This document shows, one piece after another, positions 35,701 through 47,700 of a DNA stretch of 64,000 bases. Both the position numbers and the translations under genes were made by a program. The first letter of the stretch is position 1, and every line of letters begins with the position of its first letter. The DNA is from Protonemura montana (taxonomy: Eukaryota; Arthropoda; Insecta; Plecoptera; Nemouridae), in assembly GCA_947568835.1 (NCBI GenBank), contig OX387605.1, positions 7,630,418 through 7,694,417 on the forward strand. Direction: 5' to 3'. Below the pieces are notes generated by a model. The model saw nothing but the letters and a program-made list of their open reading frames with translations, was not told the origin of the DNA and made no database searches.

Positions 35701-38700
35701 CCCACAAACAAACAGCAAACCAACCCAGCGACGTCAAACTACGATGCTTCTGCCACGAAGACAGCAACCAAAGACTCACGGCGATCTGAGCGTCAAGTTC
35801 CGCCTTGTCACAGTCATTCTCTAGACTCTGCATTATGAGCATCTTCTGGTGGGTCACCAGCTGGCAAAGCCGCTTCATCGAGCGCATCAACTGATTCACG
35901 CTACGACTGGAATGTGCCGCCTGTGTCCCGCTTTGTCTCACAGCACGGCAATACTGCCAACAATACCACACGTTCAGCGTATTTGTTGGGTTTACAAGGC
36001 AAGGTGAATGGTGCAGCCTGGTTGGTGCAGACATGGGCAGGTTGCCAGGGGCTAAAATGTGCGCTGTGATAGGGTTGGTACAGGTTTACATAATATTTAT
36101 AAATACTAAATACAGTGATAATTACATACTGCTAAACTAGCCACATAGAAAGAATATATGTGCTTGGCTATCCCAAAGTCTAGCCATAATACTGTTTACA
36201 TAAACACATATTGACAACATTTTGAAGAGAATATTTTGTGGCAAAAGTTAACGAGACAAGAGTTGATTAGTTTGTAAAAATGTACAATAAATGAGAGGCC
36301 ACGATTGGTATGAACATTGTTGATAAGATCCTGCAAAAGTTATTCAACTAACAGTTCCAAAACCACACACAACATATATGGATTATGTACTCCTTGACAG
36401 TAAAAAAAAGAAAACAACAATCAGCTGCTTAGCCAAGCTCAAGCTTCGCGAACGGCCAGCCGTCAACAAAAACCAATAACCGTGAATTTAATTCTATGGA
36501 CATACTCGCGTTACCCATAAACAAATGCATGCCCAGGGAACTCACCTTGCTGTTTTGAATCCTGGGCCTCCGGATCCGCGTTCCGTTTTGTATCTCTGTT
36601 AACGGGGAGACCTTCTCGAACGAGCTTGTAGAGTTCTCTGAGTTACCGCTGACAGCCGGCCGCTTCTGGCAGTCTTCTGTGCTCGACATCTCGCTCTCCG
36701 AGTCGGCCATCGCTCCATTGGACACTTCAGGGCTCGACACGCCACCAATGCCATTTACAGCTAAACCTAGACATGGGAGACATTACTTCGGATATAGTAG
36801 TCATTTTGGCACTGTTACGCTACAATTTTGGTTTTATTGTGCCTGATGATGCAATGTTCTGATTACCAACAGTGTGTCACTGACGTAACAAAATAATGTC
36901 CCCGAGTGGTAAGGCGATCTCCAACGAGGAGGTTGATGACGAACCTACCCAAAACCACTCTTCTTAACAATATAATGAATAATTATTAATTTAATGAAAA
37001 ATTAATGCTAAAGAATAATTTAATGAAAGAGTGTCTGCTTCTATGCAAGGCTGAGAGACACCAAACAAGAACTACTTCCCTTGAACAAACTCTAAGTACA
37101 TGACCGGAAAACGTACCATTGACTAGTTTGAGCGAGTTCTCAAGACAGCGACCCTCCGCGGATGCTGACCCTGCCGTGTGGAATGTCTCACCGGTTCCAA
37201 GCGAGCTGGAGAACGTGTCGGTGACGGCAGGACTTAAAAGCAAGTCGCTCGAGTCTCCGTCTTCGCTCACCGCCCGCTGCACCCCAGTCGTCCGTCTCAA
37301 GTCCAGAGACAGGCTGCACCAGGAAACGGAGGTTAATTTTTAGGAGAGCAAGGATTAGTAATCAAATTTCCTTCACTTCTCTCATTCATCACACTATTGT
37401 TCCATTCATTGATTTTTTTTCATTTTGAACAAAATAAAAATGGTACTAAAAAACTTATATTCATTTAAATATCTCCAAGCCCTAGTATCTAATAGTTGAG
37501 TTTGTTTGATATCATTTCTCCGCCTTTGCTCAATCTAACTCTTTTAGTGTCCGTTTGTTAATTTAGATCAGATCACTTTGGACCAGAATAGTTAACGATT
37601 TACTGCACCAGCCCAGGTGCAAAGATCTTACTTAGAAGGTACTGTGAGTTGAGGCAAGATCTACTTAGCTCCACACTATACCACTCTGATCTTCCTTGAC
37701 TTAACAAAATTCTGACAAAACTGAACAAAGCTGATATCTGTACAAAACGTCATGCCATCTGATGTTGAACCGTAGAGTGTAGGTTATAGGTAGAAAAACA
37801 ACGTCAATGTTACAGTCTCTGCGCGAATGATGGCCACCAAATGACTACCTTACCGACAAAAATGCAGAGTACCGGAACGTCACGTTAAGTGGAGCCACTG
37901 TCGTATGAAATTAAATTTCGATATTTCTCGTAGGTTACTCGCTTTTTAATATCTTTACGTGTATACCAATCGTTGAGGTAAACATTGATGGAGATATTTT
38001 GAGCATGAAAAGTCTCAAAAGCGAGTTAACATACGAGAAATATCGAAATTAAATTTCATACGACAGTGGCTCCACTTAACGTGATGTTCCGGTACTTCGC
38101 ATTTTTGTCGGTAAGGTAGTCATTTGGCGGCCATCTTTCACGCAGAGACTGTAACATTGACGTTGTTTCTCTACCTATAACCTACACTTAACGGTTGAAC
38201 GATCTATATCAGGATTGATCTTGATTGTAAAGATTGATGGTTTTGACTAGCTACCTGTTTGCTGTTTAGCGTAGTATCTGAGGTTACCTGTTTGACCCTT
38301 TTGGACCGACAAGGTGGTAGTCCTCCAGCAGGCGTTTGTTACAGAGCTTGCCTCGATATACTTGTGTACTATTTGGATTGATTAGTAAACTTTTGCGTTG
38401 TCAAATTCATTCCGTGTTTGTCATTTTCGTTTCTTTGCCACCACCTTCCCGAATATCGCTACAAGATCAATAATCTATTTACCGGTTACATAGATGATCA
38501 CAACTTGGCTAAAACAGCCACCACCGCTAGGCACTAAACTCACGACTGTTTTTTCTGCGAGATCTCCATGAGCTGTTCGTCGGACCGCTTTGCAAGAGCC
38601 TCACGCATGGCCTTGAGCTCGGAACTGCCAACTTGTAGCGAGCTTGTGATGACGCCCAGCTCCGACTCCATCTTGGTGATGTTTTCCTGGCGCTCGTGCA

Positions 38701-41700
38701 GGCACGACACTCGTTCGCGGATTTCGGCTTCCAGGTCGGCCAGCTCGCGCTTCTGTAAAGACAGTAGATAGGGGGATTAATACAATTATTTCTGGACTGA
38801 ATAGCACCTTCAATTGTCAGAGCTGAAAGTGACTTACATGCGAGTTCAGAACGTTCTTAATGTTTTCCGGTTCGTGGCTAAAACTCGCGAAAGACTCAGA
38901 GCTGGATTCCGAATGGGGTGTCGTTGGCTTTTCGGGTGTCAGCCTTTCGGCAGCGAGCAGCTGTAAACAAGCTCAAACATTAGCCGCAATGTCAGTTGTA
39001 ATTTACAAGGTTCAAATTGGTTTATGTGATATCTGTTGTGCTCCATTGAGTGGGTTACTGGTCTGTATAATATAACGTGCCTAGGTGTTGAGAGTTGTTT
39101 GCTAGCGGGCAATATTCTTAAACATTCGAGAACCTGCACTATTATATGACTACAAAGGCCCATAGGATCTCAATCAAGTGAATATAGCAAAAGACAAACG
39201 TCTATGACACCTGATTCTTACTGCTGTGCAATTCCTTTACTTGCTTGCCTAGCATACTGACAAAAATGCAAAGGCCAACATAGTTCACCAGTAATCAACA
39301 TTTCATAAAGAAACGAGATGTTCACCTCCATTCTCGGAAGTTTACCTGTAACGTTTTGACGACCCTCTGCGACGGCGAGCACACGCTAGACGAGTCCGCC
39401 TTCTCAAGATGGCTTAACACTCTCGACATAAAAATGCCAAACTCTTCCTTTTTCGCCTCGAGTTTGACAGTCAGTTCTGCTACCTTACTATACTCACTGG
39501 CCACCTACGCCACAACAAATCAACGGGACACATGCAGAAATTAAAATAAATACAAAGATGCCTGCAGATGTACAAAACAAAAGATCAAAAAGCCACGTAG
39601 CAAGAAAAATTAAACAGCCGTAGAGGCAACTTGACAACTAAGTTTCAGAGAACCAACAAAAGAAGTACACAATTCATTCAGGTTGGGTTTCTAAACATGT
39701 AATTAACAATTATTATGATACACATTGAGTAATACTAAAACAACTTCATATACCTATATTCTACCCAAAATTATTGAAAAAGATAGCCAAGAAAACCGAG
39801 AACAGGTGTACGCTGATAGCAGCTGGAGTGAAGTGCCGGGAGTGGAAGGGTTCGGTGCTAACCTTATCTTCTTCCGTGCCCTTCTCGACCTCCAACAATT
39901 CTCGCCGCTGATTCAGCTCTGCCTCTCTTTCCCGCATAGTCTCCAAGCTTTCCAGCTGTCGCTGCTCAAGCCGCCGCCAGTCCTGTTAGCAACAAAACAT
40001 AGCTAAAAAGTTCTTCTGGAGAAAGCACTAGTTAGATTGATTGATTGATTAGTGGGGTACTGGGAAAACTGGGAAACCAAGTTTTGGCACGAAGCCTAAT
40101 ACTGACTAAAAGAGGACCAAGGAGACCACCAGCTTAGTGCCCTTTTCGGAGGACAGTATAATTAAAACAAAAGGGTTCTTCCACAAATCCATGCTGTCAA
40201 GAGATTGATAAGTGATAACCAAGACAAATGAAGGGTACTAACTTTCATTCCTCCAACCTCGCTTTCAAACAGAACAGTGTTTCTATTACGCTAGACCGTT
40301 CGGTTGGTCCGCTTAGAAAAATGTACAGCTACGGAATCCTGTTCACTTGTAATAGGGAGAGTTTTACACAAATCAACTAACAGCTATTACATCTAGGAAA
40401 CCTTAACATACCACCAGAAAGGAAAAAAAATATTCCAACCGAGCTTGTGAATTCAGTTGCTTGTTTCTTACGCTTGATCCACGCCATTGTTACCTGAGCC
40501 AACTGCCGGCATTGTGCGGCGTACTCGCGCTCGAGTCTCTGTCTTTCCGAGTCAAGATCACGCTGCGCACGCTCTAGTACGTCCTTCTTCTCCCTCTGCT
40601 CCTGCTCCCAATCTCGCTCCCGCTCTGCCTGCTCCCGCTGGAAACAAGCGCTCATCAGCTGGGGATGCCTTCTTGCCTTCATCTAAGGCTTTGTTGCATG
40701 GAACTTGGCTAACCTTGAATGCTTCGCGATCCTTTAGCAGCATTGCCTTTTGCATCTCGAGCTCCTCTACTTGTTCAGGGTCTTCACTGCAATCGGAAAG
40801 TGAAAATAAGCAACAAAACCAGAAGACCATAATTGCATATCTAGCCTCAGCCGAGCCCAAACTTTTCCATTCCTTTAACTTTTTACAAAATATTATTGTT
40901 GAATTTAAAAATTAATAGGCAAGTTGGTATGCAGTTCTGATACATAAAAAATACAAATCCTCATACTACATTTCCACTCACAAATTAATCTCTCAGAATT
41001 TGAATGAAGCTCACACAAGAATTGCATATCCTCTTATTCATGCAAAAAAGTAAGATTTTTCATCTTATATCTAACCTTTTCCTGGACAACTGCATGGGTT
41101 ACACTCAAAACTGATTAACAAGTAACAAAATATTGGGATCACGCTTAGCAGCAGCGAGCTCTTAAAAGCCCTTTTATTTGCAAGACAAGGTAGGTGGCAT
41201 ATCAAAAGTGAGAATGCTGACCTTACGATGAGCGCGCTGAGGTTCTCGGTGGACCAAGCTAGGTCGGGTGTTGAAAAGCTGAGCAGCGACAGGCGCGAGA
41301 GGTTCAGGTGTGAGCGACTGCCCTCCTTGCGCATCTTGGCAGCCTCCACGGGGTCGTTGTATCGGAACATATTTGTGCGGCCCAGCAAGATTATGCAACC
41401 TACACAATGTGGTCGACTCGTTAAATCAACAAACACCTCAACAATTCTTATGAATGTATACAGAAGTCTTAGTCTAGCGTTCCACAGTACCTAAAGCATA
41501 CATAGTACCTTTTTTTTAAGTCAAGGCAAGAATTTAATTCAGAAAGTTGTGGTTTCTTTTTTAGTGTTAAATTCCCCCCAAAAAAAAATAACAATAATAA
41601 AATAACTTTGTAAAGTATAAGATACCAGATATAAAACTTTACTTTAAAACTTCGTTTATGTCGGTAGATTTGTGTGTAATGATAACATAGTAGATCTTAT

Positions 41701-44700
41701 ATGAAAAAGATGAATAAAAATCAAAACCATGCCATACTTCTAAACAATATTTGGGATGTAGTTATTTTGAAAAAGCGTTAATTGCGAAGAGTCTTTGCAC
41801 GTACCTTGTGAGAGCTTGGTAGGCTTGTCCACGGCGACGGTGTTGACCCAGCATTGTGCATGTGGCCGAGGGATCAGGGTGGCCACCCCTTTAGCAAGCA
41901 CCACTCGGCAGTGTTCTGGCTCTACGCCGTTGCCGTTAAGCATGATGTCCTGCGGATCGTCTGCCTCCTCCGTTCCGATAAGTGTTTCACCATCGCGCAA
42001 GTGGTACAGGGTCACCTAGTGAGCACAGCTCAATATAATTAAATGCCCTCCACAATAAAATGCCCAGTTTGATGCACATTGCCAAGGCAACCATCGATAT
42101 CAGCTATTTTGGATTAATACAAAATTTCAGTTTTCAGCCAAAACCAAAAATTAAGCAAAAATATGGATTTCTACACAAATGCTCCTGCAAAACTGATCTA
42201 CCTATCCTGCAGATCTACAAATGCAACGTTGATCTAAGTAATTTTGAAATCGTTGAAAAATTTCACGAAAACGGAGATTTTCCATGAACCATGATTTGTT
42301 ATGCTGCAAAAACGCCATATTTTCCTTCCATCTAAAATCGTAACATTACTTGTCTCATGAAACAGGACCCTTCGATGGATTGGGCATGAAAATCTGCTAA
42401 AGTAGCATCGGCCTCAACCATTACGGAGCCGTAGAAGAGCTTCTCCAAAACTAAGATTCAGCAGAAATTTTCGATATCCCACCCGGCAAAAACTAGAATG
42501 TGTGCCCAGATTGCTCAGTTGGTAGAGCACCCGACCAGCAATTGGAAGGTCCCAGGTTCATATTCCGGTTTCAGTCGCGAATTTTTCCAGTCTAGCTTTC
42601 AAATCTACTAAAAATGATTTTCCCACCTACTTTTGTGGATTTTGGCTGATTTGCTTTGATCCATACAATAGATCAGCTTCACATTTTATCATCCAAAAAA
42701 TATCGCTAGCCTCATCTTACAGAGCAACTCAAATTGCGTGCTCGAAGGGCAAGTGAATAAAACATTACAATATGGCAAGATCCTGGACCTAGGAGGAATT
42801 ACAGGAAAGGTTGTAAATAAGAAAGGAATACCTCTAAATCTTTATCGAGTAGGGCTCTTAATCGTAGCTCTGGATTTAATCCATTAGAAAATGGAGAAAA
42901 GATTAAAAAATCCAAACCTACCCCGGTGGACAGCAAGTCGTCGTCTATTCCAACAAGATGAGGCATGTCCGAATCGAGCACAACGCCAAGGCCTGCCTTT
43001 CGCAAGCCGAGCGCCTTCTGTTCGTGGAGGATTTGCTGCGTCTCGCTCCACTTTTCTGCCCACTCTTCGGTCAGCACCTTCTCCTGCTGCTCCATTTGGT
43101 GCAGCTCACGTTCCAAAACGTGCGACTCCACGGTCTGTAGGCCAGCAAACAACGAAACCGCACAATCTTTATTTGTCTGGATGGTGAGATCGGCTAGTGG
43201 CTAGACTCAGAGGGTAAGCACTCGTGGGGTTTTGGGAGTACACAACAATATACACATTGAAACTGATGTTTAACACCACCAATTCAACATTATTTTCATC
43301 GATGCAAACCCTTTCTAAGGGCGAGTCAGAGTTGAAACTAAACGACTGAACTTGGTCTTGGTGAAAAATCCACAAATTTGAATGGGAAACATAAGTCATC
43401 TGACATAATAATGCTTTTACTCTCATTATATACAAGGTAAATCACCAGGTAAATCTGGAACCACACCGTCGCTGTTTGTGTACTTGCACTCTTGTGCACT
43501 CTTAGTTTCTGTCACTTTTTATTTCAAATGACGCTTGTTATTTGTCACGACTATGCAGGTATGCGAGACCACTAAGAATAGCGAGATTCAGACGCGACCT
43601 AAGTGAGTTACAAAAAATGCACAATCAAGCAATCGTGTTCTGCTATGACATCGTAGAAAGTCATTAGTCTTTATTGGATTTGATGAGCAAGTTTATTGTT
43701 CACCACTCCAAGGCCTGTGCCATAAAGTTATTGCCATAAAATTATTGTTTGCTAGCCTTTGCAACACACAAGAATGTTTGCAAAAAAATCCAGCCAAGTA
43801 CAAATTTGTGTGCATCTTTGAAGTAGCGAGCAGAGTGCTTACAAACTCGTTGCCAAGCAGCGCCTTGAGCTTGGAGATCTCTTCGCGGAGGTCGCGGATG
43901 AGCTTCACATTCGGGTCCTCGTTGATGGTCGGCTTGTTGATGATGTTCTTGGCGCGGTTGGCGTAGCGCAGCGTGCTCAGCGTCTCCCCATAGTTGCAGT
44001 CGGCCGGGGAGATTGCTGCAAAACCGACATGCTTTGACGGCTTTCCCGCGATTGAATCTTTCAAGTTGGCCTGACTTTGGCACTAGTTTAACAAGCTAAT
44101 CACAGCAACACCAGCTCTGCCAAACACTTGAACTGTACAGGCAGGAGCTGGTAGACCCCTAATTGATATCTTAAAAACACAGTCAGTACTGGAATTAAGT
44201 CTGAACAAGTTATGATCTATTGTTCCCGACATCAATCAGGGAATCAAGCATTGATGGATCAATGTTAGGAGCTTCTTAGGGTCAGATGTTGAAACTGGTC
44301 CTGTGACTACAATTCAAGAGTGGCCATGCCATTCCTATACACTGCCTCTACATTTATCTATGTCTTGCTCACCTGCAATCATGATGGTCTTCGAGTTCCC
44401 GCCGAGACTGTCCTTGAGCAGCCAGGTGAGCACAGAGTCCCGGTAGGGAATAAACACGGAAGTGCGGCGGGGGCCGGACGAATTGGACGAGAGCTCGGCC
44501 AGGGCAGAGATTACCGAGCCCAGAGTCACTAGCGACTTATTAATGTGAGCGCCTTCTTTCAGACGCTGCCCGGTAGCACCGCTCGTGTCGGCGCGCTCGC
44601 TGAAAAGAATTAACGATCAATGTCAGTGGGTCGGGTAGGGAATGACAAGCAGCTCAGAGAAGATGGCTGTCAGATAGCTTTTCATGCATATTCTCGAAGC

Positions 44701-47700
44701 TATACTTGAACAGCAGCAACATTTTAACTGAGAATGTTAGAAATGGTGCCTAATTTTCTAAGCATATTAACTACAAAATAGGTATTTTAAAAAGGTGTAG
44801 TTGATTTGTAATGTGCCACAGGGCTAGGACAGTGAGCATGTTGATTTTTGTTTTTCTCTCCATTTAAGGAGAGTTTAATGAGTACTCTCCCTTACTCTTT
44901 CTCTCCCTTTACTCTCCGAATCAACATATTCGTGGTAGAATTTTTAGAATACTAAAAGGAAAATAATAAATAAATAAAGCAAGAGAGTAGCAGGCATCAT
45001 AATTTTATATTTCAAGCAAACCGTTACTATGGTTGGATTCGATTCAATGCTACTTGACTACAGCAACTTGTTTTGCTTGTGTGAACTTAAGTTGCATTTG
45101 GTCAATAAATATCCAGTAGTTTGCTTCTTGGGTGAACACATTTTATGTTTCAGAACCATTTTAAGACTTACTTTCTTACAAACAAGTAGTTTTGAGCCAT
45201 CATAAGTAAGTTATTGGCTATTATTATTGGATCCCTCCTCTTTGTTCTAATAACCAAACAACAGTTATGGAACCCATAAAACATTGTATTGTATTTTACC
45301 ATTGTATATTTCATGCATCCACCTATTTCAAATCTAAGATAATATGAATTTGCTAATGTACTATTAAATCATGTCCTGTAGAGCATATACGAAACAACCA
45401 ACAGAAAACCAGTCGAGTCTTTATCTGGTAAACTTAGATAGTAATTTTAATTATTATTGACGAGGAATGACAATAAGGCTTGTGTAATAAGCACCCATGA
45501 TACTGATGAAAATTTTTTTAAGCAGGCAGTGACGTTTGCAAGTAAGTACCAACATTAAGGCTGTTGGAGTAGGCTCTTACTCAGGCTTCTATCTAGGTTA
45601 ACTGGATCCAACTAATCGGCTAAACCACTAGTTCGATCGCAACAAAATAAAACTAGGTGAGTTTTGTGTCTGGTTCTCATTGTCTTGAGGGGTTTTGCAC
45701 ATTAGCTCTTGTGCAAGCTTTATCATAGCACAGTGGATGATATCCAACTTCTTGTTTAATGAGTTTATAGGCACTTTATTGTCTGTCTGTTCATGTTTCT
45801 TTAATAAATCTTCCAGCTATTTATTCAGTTTTTCAATTTCTAGATCGGCCTTTCTAGCCGACATCTCCCACATTTTGCACTTCTCACAGTCACTTTCCAC
45901 TTCACTGCATGATATAACTTCACTTTCTAGGCACTTGATGCATTTCCAGTTTTTGCCTTCTTCTCCCGGAAATTTCGCCTCAAATTGCTTGAGTACATTT
46001 AAGGTGATGCCACAGCCTACATTCACTGCTGCACTGTACTGAAAGTTGCTTGACTGTACATTTTTGCGAGCAGCTACCACAGGTATTACTACCTCCCTCA
46101 GCCATTTGCCTAATTTAAACACAAAAATATTTCTGAACGAGCACAATAAAAACAATTTAAATGTGGCCGAAATCAAAACCTTGGATATGGCTCAGGAGTC
46201 CGGAAAGTTACTTTGTACACCTTTTCTTGGTGAGAAGAGACGAGAATTCTACTTTTGTCAACGCTATGGTTTATCAAAGGCAAGCAAAACGCCTCGAGAT
46301 GTAAGATACACCTCGTGGTGCCCTTCCGTAAATTCCTTTAAGTTTCCACTATGCAACCATACTACCCCAAAACTCAAACGCACAGTCTTCTCAAAACATA
46401 TATGCAATTTTAGTATTATTTTAAAAGTTTGGGCCAATTTAAAATTTAACACTATGCAATGTAAAGGTGCCTCATAAAAATTATGGTATTTCAGCAAAAG
46501 TTTTCCAATTTGTTGGAAACGTACAGTGTTCAAATGGTATCCCGCACAATGCAAGTTCGTTTGCAAATTTTGACTTGCTTCGCGGTTATCAGTTCAATCA
46601 TCTTATTCTGGACGATGTTCATAAAGACTGAAAACAAGAGCCCATGGTTTGAAGCAAGAAATCAGATGCAAGTGCTGAACAGAGTAATATACTCCAAGCC
46701 AAAAGTAGGAGCAAACCAAATAATATTCGTAGAAGCATCGTGCTCTGGGACTCAGACTGAGTCAGCAGTGAAAGTGGTCCGACTGGACTCCGACCAGGTG
46801 TGCGCCATCGAATCAGCAGCTAAGAGCAACCCCTTCACTCCCATCTACCTCTACCACCAGTGTCCCTTGGACGCAGACAGCTTCGAAAGGTCCAGTCTGC
46901 TGGTAAAACAGCTGTTTAGCAGTTACGACAACGTCTACGTTTGGCACGAGAGTATAGTAAGCTTGCTGAAGCAAACAGAAATGGAAGCGTTCTATGTCTC
47001 TAGTAATATGTCCTCTGCCAAGCACAACATCATTCACACGAGTGACATGTTACGTTATTTTCTGTTGTGGAAATATGGAGGCACATATTTGGATCTGGAC
47101 TTTATTGTTATCAGGTAAGAAATTGGGATACACTTCAAGTGACAATGTCATTACTGTAAAGTAAGATCAACTGTATAACTTTCAATTTGAATTTTGTTAG
47201 AGCTCTTCCAAAACAGTATATTAATATAATAATATAATACTAGAAAACTCGCTAACTGTTCCCAAACTAGTAAATGGGAAAAAACTATTTGTAGCAAACT
47301 GTATTTGCAAAATGACTCGCAGAAAGAGAAAGATTCAAATGAAACATTTCAAAACGAAAACTAAATCTTGTGATTTAGAGCCTCATTGTCCATAGGAAGA
47401 TTGCCGAGTTATTGCACCTGGAAAATACGGGTTTCTATGATTTTGGTATGGCATAAAATATAATCATCACGAATAACAGAACATGTTGCATGTAACACAC
47501 AGGTCACTGCTGCCGTTAGCTAGTGACTACATTGCCCTGGAGAGCACAGACTCAGCCAACGACGCTGTCATGCAGCTGCGTTCGGAAGGAATCGGACACA
47601 TGTTTGCAGAGAGGTGTCTTCAGGAGATCCGCAAGGTGTTCACAGGTCATTCTCGAGGGGAATCGGGTCCTGCACTGGTCACAAACGTCCTCAAAGATTT

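Noticed and set aside
42502..42575. Functional tRNA gene
   Set aside because: A box present but the B box is degenerate and no acceptor stem pairs; treated as a SINE head.
46046..46477. 143-codon open frame on the + strand
   Set aside because: It runs antisense through the CxxC remnant and the 18S rRNA scrap, so it is a shadow frame.
46483..46533. Upstream ATG of the nested glycosyltransferase
   Set aside because: In frame and usable, but it adds 17 residues before the usual short cytosolic tail; the ATG at 46534 is closer to family form. The choice is not certain.
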